Assembly (NCBI GenBank): GCA_024449915.1
Contig: JAMZAV010000159.1
Coordinates: 620,001-684,000 of the forward strand
Direction: 5' to 3'
Origin: Sweltsa coloradensis
Taxonomy: Eukaryota; Arthropoda; Insecta; Plecoptera; Chloroperlidae
DNA: 64,000 nt
The notes below the pieces were generated by a model. That model had not been told where the DNA came from. It ran no database searches and saw only the letters and a program-made list of their open reading frames with translations. The number at the start of each line of letters is the position of its first letter. Positions within the stretch are counted from its first letter, which is position 1. Shown here in pieces: positions 35,641-46,702 of the stretch. The position numbers and the translations under genes were made by a program.

Positions 35641-37024
35641 AATCAAAAGCAAGTCACACATCACACTAATGCCTACGTGGACACAAAGGATGAGCGAGTA
35701 TTTATAGGCATGTAATTTATAGTACACATATTCTGTGCGCGTTCTACATTATTATATTTTTTTTGTATTCTGATGAGGTTCGGGCGATTCTGGCAGACGA
35801 CTACGTTACACCCATCAACAACATCAGTTTTGTGTTCTTCTATTAATTAACAATGATTTTAATCCCATTTTTATTTTTATCGTAACGAACTGGAAGATGT
35901 GATGTTATGTGTTACTCTCTAGCATATAATATTATTTGAAAAAAGTACAATGCTCTAGCGTTAGTAGAAATCACGTAACAATTAATGGTAATGAGCCAAG
36001 ACATAAGAAAATTGGGAAATTTTACAAACACATATTATGCTGAACTTGAGATTTGTTCGAAATCGTTCTTGAATGTTCGCCAACGGCACCAGAAACATGG
36101 AAATATTAATGAAGGTTGAATTTCTAAAATTTGCTTGTTCGTTGAACGTTTTGTAATGATTATATTCATTACTACTTCATATTTTCATGCTAATAAAACG
36201 ATTCACTGGATTTTAAAATTATTAATGTTGCTTGTCCACGCTTTACTTATTGCGTAAATCTATTAAGCTTATAATAAGCCGTGTCCTAGTTAAATCACTG
36301 TCTCGTGATGACAGAATTTCGAAATCCCCTTTAGGACTACTAATTTCATAACCCACTCAGGCAAGAAAAGCTAAGTTGATAGTATCAACTTTATTAATGG
36401 GAGATCCCGAAACCAATCCACAACCAGAGTATTGTTTCTTATCACCAGCGTCGCAAGCAACGGCGGTAAACGTGGCGGACGTTTCAGCAAGCAATCATCT
36501 CGCCCGGAGACTTGTTTGGATAACAAAGCTCTCTACTTGAATGTAAATTACAGATGAGTATGCAAATGGGAAGTGTTCTCTACGTTGAAGATGAAACACC
36601 ACCCCCCACTGCCGGAGACATCTTATTAGACCACTTCAGAGGATGTTACATTGGCAATTGGCTACGTGAACATGCGTCGTTTAATACTGTAGTCAACAGC
36701 GAACAAAGGACGTACCTGGTACAAGCGTATTGATTAAGATCAAGAAGGGGCTTATCGTATTTGAGCTCTACACCTATCAAAATCTCAAGACGCGTGTTAA
36801 ATCGGCGCTAGAGCAATGTTATCTCGAATATATAGATATACTGCGAGCTCAATTCAGATCATTGGTCTAATTCAGGCAACATGCAATCATGTCGATACTG
36901 AAGTGTTTCTTACTTTGATATCACCACATAACTATCTGTAGACCATTAACATGTTCGTTACATAAATACGGTGTAGGTTCCTGGATAGGTTTCCTGCATA
37001 ACCGTTCATTATTATATTACTTAA
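35641..37024. other. No gene seen
   Basis: AT-rich. I see no frames, repeats or RNA motifs that can be supported. Confidence 0.4.
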
Positions 37025-38240
37025 ACATCATAGGCAGATAGGTACCTCTCTCATTAGACATACCTGATACTGAAATTGTTTTTATCTCCCGCGCCCTCTC
37101 CCTTTTCTTCTTTGATCTGCCACCCAGACCTATTAATCAACGATCAAGCGTCTGTCTGTAAAACGGGGTGTTCGGATTCTGTTCCACTGCGGATAAATAT
37201 CTTGGAATTTATTTCAATTATAAAAAACTTTCCCGCATTTTCGTAAACAAATACTAAGACGTATGTTTAGTTATTTAATTATGTTTGACTAAATAATTTT
37301 CTGTTTGTATTCGCAAGGCTTCGATTTTTTTTATACAAATCCATGTTAACAGGTATACTGTAATTAAACAATATTTTTACTGCATTTTGTATTTTTTAAT
37401 AACGATTGGATCCATGACGTTCACACTGAATAATATGGATTTTCTCAACTATTTATTAAGGAAATGCACCCATTATCAAATAAAGCCTACTTAATTGAAA
37501 TAATTTATTTGTTTATTATTTTTAGATCAAGGTAAAAATATAATAATACATCTTTTTCGTGATGCAACAAAGAAATCGGAACTTGCTTAATTTGCACCAA
37601 TTAACGCTTCAATTCAACGCGCGGGACTTAAGCGTATTTCCTAGTATACATAACATCATAGGCAGATAGGTACCTCTCTCATTAGACATACCTGATACTG
37701 AAATTGTTTTTATCTCTCCTCCCCCCCCCCCCCTACTCGGTCACTCTTGCTCCTGCCCACCCAGACCTATTTAGTTCACCGATCAAGGCGTCTGTCTGTA
37801 TAGAAACCGGGTAGATCTGGATTCGTGTCCCACTGGGAATAAATATCTTTTGGATTTATCTTCAAAATTATAAAAAACTTTCCCCGCACAATTGCGTGTA
37901 ACAAATACTAAGAACGGTATTTTTAAGTTTATTATTATGTTGACTAAATGGATATTTCTGTTTGTATTCCCAAGGCTTCGATTTTTTTTTATACAAATCC
38001 ATTTGTGTAACAGTTACTGTAATTAGTCAATAATATTTTTACTGCATTTTGTATTTTTTAATAACCTGGATCCATATGGTCAGCACCTGAATAAATTGGA
38101 TTTCTCTCTAACTATTTCAAACGGGAAAACGCACCCATTATCAGAATAAGCCTACTTAATTGAATCATTTATTGTTTATTATTTGTTTAGATCAAGGTTA
38201 ACAAATTAATAATAAATACATCTTTTTATCGTGATGCAAC
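37025..38240. repeat. Tandem duplication, period 628 bp, rich in indel differences
   Basis: ACATCATAGGCAGATAGGTA starts at 37025 and 37653. About 550 bp follow in parallel with many one- or two-base indels and few substitutions. Between the copies (about 37571-37645) lies a garbled Helentron/HINE tail ending CCTAG/T. Copy 2 has a C13 run at 37721-37733. B-box-like GGATTCGTGTCCC at about 37839 suggests that a tRNA-derived SINE is part of the unit. Confidence 0.75.
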
Positions 38241-39239
38241 CATTTATAGACTATGCAAGTTTGCTTATTAATGTGTTGGTTTGTGCGGAGGAGATTTGAA
38301 GTTTGTCGGATCTACTTCTCAACCCACCTGAACGGATACCCCATCAACTCGGAACTAAGTTTGAGAAGTCAGTGATGCAGTCACAAATTGTTAATATTAG
38401 TCGGTTCACCGAATTCAAGTCAACGACCTGGCTTGTATATGATAAGGGTTAAAGATATTCAATTAATCAAGTAGAGATCTAACTTTGGTACTTGTTAAAT
38501 TTGTAAACTGATTCGTAGAGACGACGAAAATTCTCAGAACGTTTATGTAATATATTAGACCAGCTGACGAGCAGTCATTTATATTGATTTTTTCTGAATT
38601 ACTATTGCAATTTTAAACAAGAGGCAAAGACAAAAACAAAAGACAACACTAATAATAATACACGCAGAACAGATATTGTGGTATGAAATAAATAGTTAAT
38701 TACGGTGATATTTTCCGAGAAACGCAAGTACTACGACGACTATTCAAGGTCAAGTAAGTATGATAAATAATTAAAAATTATAAATAGTTAATCTCAAGTT
38801 AGTTTGTATGGCAATATAAAAACAAATCAATCACAATGTACATGATTTACTAATGATTGACATCCAGACTTTTTATAATATCTTTATGTAGAACGAATAA
38901 ACTACTCATAAAGCCTAAATCAATTTTATAATGTGATTTCTATTGACAAAGAAAATGTGTTAAATTCAAGTGTAGCCACTCACATAACGTATTACACGAA
39001 ACGTGAATAAAACGGAGATTGTTCTATGGAATTGGCTTTGGCTATACACTGGTTTTCTCATGACACTTCTTGTCTGCCAGAATTTAAAATCTCCCCTTTG
39101 AATCAAACACATATATGCCATGGCAGTTGGCACATTTTATTTCACCTACAATCAAATCTTAACGGTTTCGTTTCAATATATTTTCATATCAAATATATAT
39201 TGTGAGAAAATAGTCGTTATCGTTGAAGAAATATGCTGC
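38241..39239. other. No gene seen
   Basis: AT-rich. Only very short frames. Confidence 0.4.
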
Positions 39240-39354
39240 AACGCTCAGCATACAAGTTAGTGATTGGTGCCGCCTCTCCTAGCGTCTGTCGAAAGTTGCG
39301 CCCGCCCCGTCATTCAGTAGACGCGATGAATTGGTAGCTCAAGCGCGTAATTAA
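39240..39354 (+). promoter_or_regulatory. CpG-rich promoter-like segment
   Basis: GC/CpG-rich island with ATTGG (reverse CCAAT) at about 39263 and a GC-box-like CGCCCGCCCCGTC at about 39299. It lies directly ahead of the ATGGCGGAT start at 39355. TATA-less layout. Strand is assigned from the following frame. Confidence 0.35.
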
Positions 39355-39507
39355 ATGGCGGATAATTCATTATTCCTGAAACGACTGAAGAGGTTGGAAT
39401 TTCCAACTGGCTATGGGAGGGTGAGACTCGTCTCGGCCACGTCCGTATCGCAGTTTGACAGAGAAGAGGAAACAAGTCCACTTGGCGGCGTCTCACGGCT
39501 CTTGTGA
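39355..39507 (+). CDS. Candidate first coding exon or small protein of unknown function
   Basis: The 50-codon frame from ATGGCGGAT to TGA is the main open frame of a GC-rich island. It starts MADNSLFLKRLKRLEFPTGY, and then either reads on (GRVRLVSATSVSQFDREEE...) to the stop or is spliced at AGG/GTGAGA (39420/39421, phase 0). +4 is G, but -3 is T, so the start context is mediocre. No domain is recognised. The opposite strand is also open here but starts less plausibly. It could be the first exon of a gene nested in the channel's intron; no second exon is identified. Confidence 0.3.
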   Translation: MADNSLFLKRLKRLEFPTGYGRVRLVSATSVSQFDREEETSPLGGVSRLL

Positions 39508-39931
39508 CTTGTGACGTGTTTGTGAGTGTGACTTGTGACTTATTTATGAGTGATTTGTGACTTGGTTGTTCTAATTTTAAAAAGTTTAATTTCTATTCGT
39601 GACTTTCTACGTATGATTTGATTTCTATTTTCTTGTTTTAAATATTATTGGTGTGCTCATAAGTTCTCACTTGCTGCCTTAATAATATACCCGATACCGA
39701 TTGACTTGCTTTTCAACGAGCTATAATAACTAATACAACTTATTATTTAATTCCTTTATACATGTTATATTATGTGAGTTAAACTGGTTTCAACCATAAA
39801 ACCAGATATCGAAATTTAATCCTAAAACAATCCGAATCGATTGCAAACCTATACGGTTGTTTTTGTTGGCGCCATGAAGGTGCTGTGCTAACATGTGCTC
39901 GCTGCTTGGTGGAAACGAGTTTCTAGCAGCA
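39508..39931. other. No gene seen
   Basis: Starts with a short imperfect repeat of GTGACTTGTGACTT-type units (39503-39565), then AT-rich sequence. Confidence 0.4.
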
Positions 39932-39958
39932 CTTCCGTGACGTCACAGCCAAGATGGC
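39932..39958 (+). promoter_or_regulatory. ETS / CRE / YY1-like site cluster
   Basis: CTTCCG (39932-39937), the perfect CRE palindrome TGACGTCA (39938-39945) and GCCAAGATGGC (39948-39958) are adjacent. The last is the YY1 motif that also sits at the start of mammalian L1. It lies about 100 bp ahead of the LINE reverse-transcriptase remnant, so it may be that element's internal promoter or a host promoter. The ATG inside the motif opens only an 8-codon frame. Confidence 0.4.
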
Positions 39959-40059
39959 AGCGCCCACAAATCTCTACTAAAACTACCGTATACTAATTCC
40001 TGCCTTAGCTTCTTAGCAATCAACAATTTCCAAGAAGAGTCAAGTAGCTGATAAGGTAG

Positions 40060-41400
40060 CTGCTTCAGGAACATCACTTTAGAACATTTAGAGTGCGGAA
40101 TTATAAGCCATGGATTACTCAAGATATCAGGAATCGTATAGCAGAAAAAAATTCCCTCTTCAAACAAGCTGTTACTTCTAAAAGCGTTGATCAATGGAAT
40201 GAGTATAAAGCAACGAGAAATAAAATAACACAGGATCTTAGACAAGCAGAAAAAAATTATTATAGAGATGTGGTTCTTGATAGAGATCTTAACTCTGCAA
40301 AAAAGGTAACTAAATTAGCTTCGTCTTTAACCAATTGGAAACAGAAAACAAGCATCAAAGCAATTAAAAATGTAAACGACAATAGTATAACTACAGACAA
40401 TAGTTGTATGGCTGAGATTTTAAACACGTTTTTTAAAAACGCCCCAATTGAAATACAGAAATCCTTATCAGTTGGGATACAACCAGCAGTTGATGTATAT
40501 GACAAAGAAAACGCGGATGAAGACGAATCTATTACACAACTCACCCTTAAACCGGTGTCAGTAGAAGAAGTTTACTCCAAACTAAAAAATGTGTCAACTA
40601 AAACAGCTTCAGGGGAGGATGGTATACCTGGAAAAGTGCTAAAACTAATATCGCCTTTAATAGCATCATCTGTGTGTCACTTATTCAACACAAGTATAAA
40701 GACTAACATATTTCCCACGTCTTGGAAAAAGTCTATAATAACCCCGTTATTTAAATCTGGAGACCCTCAAAATGCATCAAATTACAGACCGGTTAGTGTG
40801 ACCAATATACTCTCTAGGGTATTTGAAAAATTAATTAGTGAGCAACTCCAGGAACATCTAAGTAGTAACAACTTGATTTGTAAGGAGCAATATGGATTTG
40901 TGCCAGGATGTTCAACTGAAAAATTAATCAATATTCTTTCTAATGATTGGCTTTTAAAACTAGACAGCAGCAGTAGAAGTAAAACAGCTTTAATTTCAAT
41001 TGATATTAGCAAAGCATTTGACTGCATTAACCATGACATTCTAATTATCAAACTAAGGAGACTTTTTCGTTTCTCTAAAGATACCGTGGAGTGGTTTAGA
41101 AGCTTTCTGATGGATAGGACTGTTAAAACAAGGGTAAACGGCACCCTGTCACAATCACTCACGGTCAATTGCGGCATTCCCCAAGGAACGGTCAACGGCC
41201 CGCCTTTGTTTAATTTATACATTAATGACTTACCAAAAAGCCCGAAGTTTACAAAAGTAACGTTGTACGCAGATGATTTTCTTGGTACAATTTCTGGCGA
41301 TGACTATGATGATCTCACATCAAAAATTGAGACGGACTATGACGAAATTAAAAATTGGTACACACTTAACTTACTCCAAATGAATGCAAATAAGACCCAA
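40060..41400 (+). pseudogene. Non-LTR retrotransposon reverse transcriptase (CR1/Jockey-like), N-terminal part
   Basis: An open frame of about 447 codons runs to 41400. It starts after an in-frame TAG at 40057, inside the linker between endonuclease and RT (RNYKPWITQDIRNRIAEKN). RT motifs follow: NYRPVSVTNILSRVFEKLI, FGFV-type EQYGFVPGCST, motif A ISIDISKAFDCINHD, a GIPQGTVNGPPLFNLYINDL box (the usual form is GSxLGPLLF) and the catalytic YADD in TLYADDF. The frame then breaks off within NANKTQ, where a foreign insertion begins; the C-terminal part resumes at 43470. No endonuclease or ORF1 is present, so the copy is 5' truncated and dead. Confidence 0.9.
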
Positions 41401-42380
41401 TCTAGGTGCCCGTTAGGGCGCCGCAGCCAAGCCGCGGTGCGCTACACACTCAAGCACCTTATACACCAAGCAGAGTTGGGGTGATTTCGAGGTGTTACCC
41501 AGCCGTCATGTAACGTGATGTGAACTTGAAAACTATCACAATCGAGGGGATTTAGGTACCTGACAACACATGCCAAATTTTATTGGGGTACGATTATTCC
41601 TTCTTGGTGAAAAAATGGCTTGAAACATGCTCAAAATCACTTTAAGGATGTTAGCTACTGCCTACTACTGCCTACTGCCTACTACTGCTAACATCTAATA
41701 CGTCGGCCCGCGATTCTGACCAGACGGGTGGGGCTACAATGTTCATATTTTACATGGACATTAAGGTTATAGAATGATAGTCTCTTTTGAAAAAAAAAGT
41801 TGAAAAAGTTTGTTGGAAGGCTTCCAAATAAAGGTTTTAAAATAAGCCTTAAACACTTGGCATATAATCAACAAGTAACCATAGTTACTTGACACTTGTT
41901 GACGGTATAAGCAGAGTTAGGCGGGAAAGTGCGATACGTAAACAAATGGCGGACATTTAAAAATTTTCTTCTTTGTGTGGAACGAGAAAAGGTGTCATTA
42001 TACTCTCATAAAACAAATCAGAAACCGTCCCTGGCCTAGGCCCAGATGTAGAAAATTATTTATAATACAACAGTGTAGGTCTAAAGTTCCATTTGGCTAT
42101 AGGACTAGTAAAATTCATACTTACATTACATGTTTGACAAGCCTAGCCAACCCTATGCCAGCACAACATTGTTTTGATATGAACTTGCTCAACTGTTTGT
42201 TTACATAATTGCAACAATCAAATCATTTCATACAACTTGTCTTTAGATTGGCCTGCGTTTATGAAGGCACTGCCATCTAGAATAAATAAAGAACTTTTTC
42301 GAGCTCTTTGCTATACGCAAATCTTTTTAAAGTGTTTGGATTTCGTGATACTCTTTCAACCATAGACATCCTATATAATT

Positions 42381-42756
42381 GGCTAGACCAGCAGTCGGTG
42401 GTCCACTTCCGGTACAATTAGAAGCCATCTTAAAATGACAGTTTACATGTTAATCAAATGGGAGCGATTTGTGGCCAAATAGTTCTCAAGATTGCCGCCA
42501 GGTTGACAGGTAAGCATACTAGCCTTTAACACCAAATGATTACTAAATTCCCTTATGCAATCACTTCGTATTGTTTCTTTTGTTTAATACCATGCTGCAC
42601 AAGCTAAAACCATATCAAACAATCCAGTAAAATACTTTATTGCATTAAAAAAGCATAAATTAAAACACCAAATCGCCATCTTGAAATGGGCCGGTTGAGT
42701 CTTCAATTTGCTACGCTCGCGCCTGTGCGGAGGTATAGGAGACTGCTAATCTAGCC
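42381..42756 (+). mobile_element. 376-bp MITE with GGCTAGATTAGC termini, copy 1
   Basis: Terminal inverted repeats GGCTAGACCAGCAGTC (left) and GACTGCTAATCTAGCC (right). It is collinear with 50365-52675 once the nested insertion there is removed. Each end carries a YY1-like CCATCTT string (42430, 42678). Noncoding. Confidence 0.75.
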
Positions 42757-43094
42757 TACTATAGGGGTTTAATATCAATGCTTTCAACTCACAACCCATG
42801 ACGTTTTCCACGATACCGTTCAAGAATACCAATTCCTTCGAAAACGAAAACGACTTCGTTTTCAAATTGCGTTTTCAACTCATCTCCCACGAACTCAAGA
42901 ATTGGGGTCCAGTCCTTATACCGTCGTTATACCATGGTTATACCACCTATACCCAGGATGTACATGAATCCGGGTCTAGATATTTTACATCCTATATTGT
43001 TACTGCTAATACCATAGAATTTAAATCAACTTTGATAAAAATATTATATTTTAGCAAATAATTTTGTAATGGAACTTGAAAAAGTAATGAGATC

Positions 43095-43467
43095 ACACAC
43101 ATAACAAAAACTTGTAGAAATACAGCCAAACCTTACACACTCAAAAGGAATGAGATCTAAAAAAAGGGCCAAGCTCATCTACCCTTCCACATAAACGTAC
43201 AGTGTCCCATAACAGCATCCTCGAAAAGCTTGGCAAAATAGAATTTGCATGTTTACGTTTAAATTAATTACAAAAAAAGAACTTTGATAAACTATTACGT
43301 TAAATTAATAATCGCAAATTCTATTTTGAAAAGCTTTTCGAGGATGCTGTTATGGGACACTGTACGTTTATGTGGAAGGGTAGATGAGCTTGGCCCTTTT
43401 TTTAGATCTCATTCCTTTTGAGTGTGTAAGGTTTGGCTGTATTTCTACAAGTTTTTGTTATGTGTGT
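43095..43467. repeat. 153-bp nearly perfect inverted repeat with 67-bp loop
   Basis: Bases 43095-43247 and 43315-43467 are reverse complements with only about two differences. Arms begin ACACACATAACAAAAAC. The right arm ends at the junction with the LINE. The near-identity of the arms implies a recent origin or gene conversion. Could be a foldback or MITE terminus; a transcript would form a long double-stranded RNA. Confidence 0.85.
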
Positions 43468-43469
43468 TA

Positions 43470-44144
43470 ATGTTACTTGGAAAGGATGATAACAATACTC
43501 CGCAATTTATAGCTTTGGATGGAGTAAATATTAAACCTAGTCTCACAATTAAGCATATCGGATTAAATATTGATAAACAGCTATTACTTACAACTCACGT
43601 AGATAAAATAGTGGACAAATGTAAAAAACGCATATATATACTCCGAAAATTAAGTCAATATTTAGATCCCCGAGAATGTAAGATATTTTATGTAACGTGT
43701 ATACGACCAATTATTGAGTACTGTCCCGCTATGGTCAGTTCCGTCAACAAAACTCAAATTAACAGATTGGAGTTGATTCAGAATCGAGCTTTGCGTATTT
43801 TTATGGGGAATCGTAGGCTAAAGAGTGCAAGGGAATACTTTAATATATCTACAATTCAATCACGACTAAAATTTCTAACTCTGCTACGATTCTATGATCT
43901 TGTAAACTGCGTACCTGACACCCGACATCCCGTATTGTATACATTATCCACAGATAGAACAGGTCTCCGGTCACAAACCAACAACAACTTATTTATTCCA
44001 CGTGTCAATAAAGAGAAAAGTGGAAAACGCTCAATAAAGTATAGACTAGCAGTCATGTGGAATAACCTTCCATCAAACATTAAATCAATTAAAAACAAAA
44101 CACAATTCAAGAAAGATTTAGCAAAATTAACTCTACAGCATTAG
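43470..44144 (+). pseudogene. Non-LTR retrotransposon reverse transcriptase, C-terminal part
   Basis: Continues the frame broken at 41400. It begins MLLGKDDNNTP, then IKHIGLNIDKQLLLTTHVDK, KKRIYILRKLSQYL, YVTCIRPIIEYCPAM and LELIQNRALRIFMGN, and ends with SIKYRLAVMWNNLPSNIK, TQFKKDLAKL and a stop after LQH. This is the usual thumb and C-terminal region of Jockey/CR1-type ORF2 proteins. No C-terminal RNase H is seen. Intact as a frame but separated from its catalytic half. Confidence 0.85.
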
Positions 44145-44909
44145 ACTTCAATATCACCGTTATAAATAGACGCTATTCAGTAGATTAAGGTTAGTACATA
44201 ATTAACAGGCTAACTTAGTGTAACTATTAGTATTTTTTTTTTTTTTTTTTTTTAGTTCTAGTAGTTTTTAGTTTTTTTTTTTTTTTTAGCATTAAATCTC
44301 TACTGTATTACTATATGTATCTCGCATATTATGTTTTTTGTATTATGTTATTGCACTAGAAAAACTCTTATAATTTTTATAATTTAAATTTTGTCCAATA
44401 ACTTCCAAGGTGAACATTCGCAGCGATATAGTTCCTGTAATTGATTGTTTATTATTTGACGTGCTATTACATATTGTAGTTAATAGGTAGTATAGTGTCT
44501 AGTTCAAATTATAAAGTAACTATTAGTATTATTTTATTTTATTTTAGTTCTAGTAGTTTCTAGTTTTCTTTACCATTAAATCCCAACTGTACTATGTATC
44601 TTGTATATTAATATGTTACTGCATTAGGAAAACTTATAATTTTAGTATTTGAAAATTCTGTCCAATTACTTGGTAAACATTTGCAGCGGTATATTAGTTC
44701 CTGTATTTGGTTGTGTTTATTATTTGATGTGTTATTATAGATATTCTAGTTAATAGGTAGTATAGTGTCCAGTTCATAGTATAAGATAAGTTTAATTTCA
44801 TATCAAGGGCATCAAGCATTTTATATGTAAACTGTATAATGTTATTATTATTATTCTGTAATGCTTTATAGAAACCCATAAATAAATAAAAAAAATAAAA
44901 AAAAAAAAA
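44145..44909 (+). other. LINE 3' untranslated region with internal tandem duplication and poly(A)
   Basis: Two ~300-bp tandem copies (about 44215-44515 and 44516-44790) share AACTATTAGTATT, TAGTTCTAGTAGTT, TCTGTCCAATTACTT-type and TTAATAGGTAGTATAGTGTC blocks. T-runs lie at 44229-44252 and 44272-44288. An A-rich tail ends at 44909, marking the 3' end of the insertion. I could not match a target duplication to a 5' end. Confidence 0.7.
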
Positions 44910-45104
44910 TTGATTCATATGTTTTGTTTATCAAAGTTTAAATAAATACCTTATCAAGTACAAATTGTTATAATATGGTGATTGATTTCACTGCGATGCT
45001 GCAGCTTTTGACAAATGCAAGTAACTAAGTTGAAGAGTTGCTCCCAGCAATAGCGGACACAGCGTGATAAGTGGGCACTTGACGAAGGAGCCTCCTTCTC
45101 TTAC

Positions 45105-45302
45105 TTAAACTATATGTTTCGTCTCAAACCCCTTTCTTTCGGACTTAGACATATTGCAAACCCATGTTTTCACTGTCTTGCGCGTTAGTTCACGCGGTTG
45201 GGGCGCAGGTCTTATCCCTGATGTGAAACTAATGGACGACGGTGGTGGACCCTCCGCCCTATCATATCCCGCATAATGCATAAGTATTTCTTGATTGTCC
45301 AT
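45105..45302 (-). CDS. Possible small protein or exon, unknown
   Basis: 65 codons from a good-context ATG (GAAGATGG) to TAA. Protein starts MDNQEILMHYAGYDRAEGPP, then PSSISFTSGIRPAPQPREL, and ends basic (TRKTVKTWVCNMSKSERKGF...). Composition is more protein-like, and the sequence more GC-rich, than neighbouring frames. A GTAAGA directly after the stop could be a donor. No domain recognised; it could be a fragment of a mobile-element ORF. Confidence 0.2.
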   Translation of the reverse strand: MDNQEILMHYAGYDRAEGPPPSSISFTSGIRPAPQPRELTRKTVKTWVCNMSKSERKGFETKHIV

Positions 45303-46443
45303 CTTCCTTATCAATCAATACTCGTCTTTAAGAATGGCATCATTGTATCAGTAGCTACTTAAAGCAATAAAACGATCGGGATGGCAGTTTTGACGATTCT
45401 TCTCGTACCTTGTAATCAATATTAATTAATAATTACGTTAGTCTTTTAGAAATTTTGGTTTAATGAAGTAAGAAACCAACAATTGTATTAAATTGTATTG
45501 AACTTTCTGAAAATGAGGTCTTGTCATTTGTTGATTCACAAATTATACGTTTCTGACATTTGTATGCATCGAATAACTGAAAAGAATGAAATGTAATTGA
45601 AAATTCTATCACAACAAGACAATAATGTTGTACTTTAAAACAATAAAACCGTTCAATATTCAAAACCAGAAAGGATTGAAGCAGAAAACACGAACGAATT
45701 TATAATGCAATTTGCTAGAATACGAATAAATATCTTGAAGGTGGATGTATGGAAGCCCAACGACTTATAACAAACTGTGTATCTAGAACTCTAGATGTTC
45801 TACTGGACTGGAAGTCCGGCGACTTATAACGCGCTTCTTGCGGCGTTTAGTTCGAAGCGATCGAGTTTGTTTACGTTGCAGCACGTGCTCGTTCCCATAC
45901 GGTCAGTGAAACCAAAATGGATAGTTGAAAGAAAGTCTGAGGGTATTTTAATCCAAAATCAACATGCATATGCCGCAAACAATAACAAGTAAATCTACAT
46001 ACGTCCAATATGTTCGATTTCCCAGCATTAGAATTGTACGCCCTCGGCACGTGGTAGGAACCATGTATACTAAGCTAATACATCTTGATAGGATTGAGTG
46101 TTTTTGGGGGGTTATACTAGTATCTATGTTTTTGAGCATCACATACAGATGCCAACTACACATTTTTGCGTGAATCCCTTGGTTTGAAATCATTTGCAAT
46201 CATTTGCAATATTTACTCTCGTGGACTTGTATATATTTTAGTTTTTTTATCAAACTGAGAATACAATATCCATGCACACAGTGGTTGTTTATTAGATCCA
46301 AAGTTTAGGGTTATACTATTATTCCTGAAAATCATTAGGTCTAAGTAAATAACTTTCTTATGAATCACGAGTTCTCTTATCGAAAATTCTACTTTACAAT
46401 AGGCCTAGTTATTACAATGATGACACAATTTTAGAGTAGGTCA
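45303..46443. other. No gene seen
   Basis: AT-rich. Overlapping short frames near 45950-46200 on both strands have no support. Confidence 0.4.
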
Positions 46444-46702
46444 GGATTAAGATCATGATTTTTTTTAGGACAATACACTACTCAAAATAAAACAAAGATT
46501 ACGATATTTCAAAGGTAAATCATCCTCCTTTATCAGGTTTTTAATGACAGTTGGAAAAACATGACAACAGAATGGGCTTTAAAACAAACAAACAATGCCA
46601 TCAAATCAAATCACAAGGAGGTTGATTAACCTTTGAAATATCGATAATCTTTGTTTTATTTTGAGTAGTGTATAGTCATAAAAAATTATGATCTTAATCC
46701 TA
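46444..46702. repeat. Outer inverted repeat around a TA-flanked MITE
   Basis: GGATTAAGATCATGATT (46444-46460) and its inverse (ending 46700) continue the symmetry of the inner MITE outward beyond its TA duplications. The whole ~259 bp is thus one near-palindrome. Confidence 0.6.
46476..46670. mobile_element. 195-bp mariner-type MITE, TA target duplication
   Basis: Terminal inverted repeats CACTACTCAAAATAAAAC with mirrored CTTTGAAATATCG inner blocks. TA directly flanks both ends (46474-46475 and 46671-46672). CACTACTCAAAA-type ends are typical of Tc1/mariner elements. Noncoding. Confidence 0.75.

Larger units (their letters stand above)
41401..43469. mobile_element. 2.07-kb insertion splitting the LINE
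   Basis: LINE codons stop at CCCAA (41400) and resume with ATGTTACTTGG (43470), restoring frame exactly if nothing else is removed. The insert starts TCTAGGTGCCCG and ends in the right arm of a 153-bp hairpin plus TTA. It contains a MITE copy (42381-42756), a CTACTGCCTA-type run (about 41656-41690) and AT-rich unique sequence. Ends are not inverted repeats of one another. No target duplication longer than AA is visible, so the mechanism is open; it may be a composite of several insertions. Confidence 0.7.
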
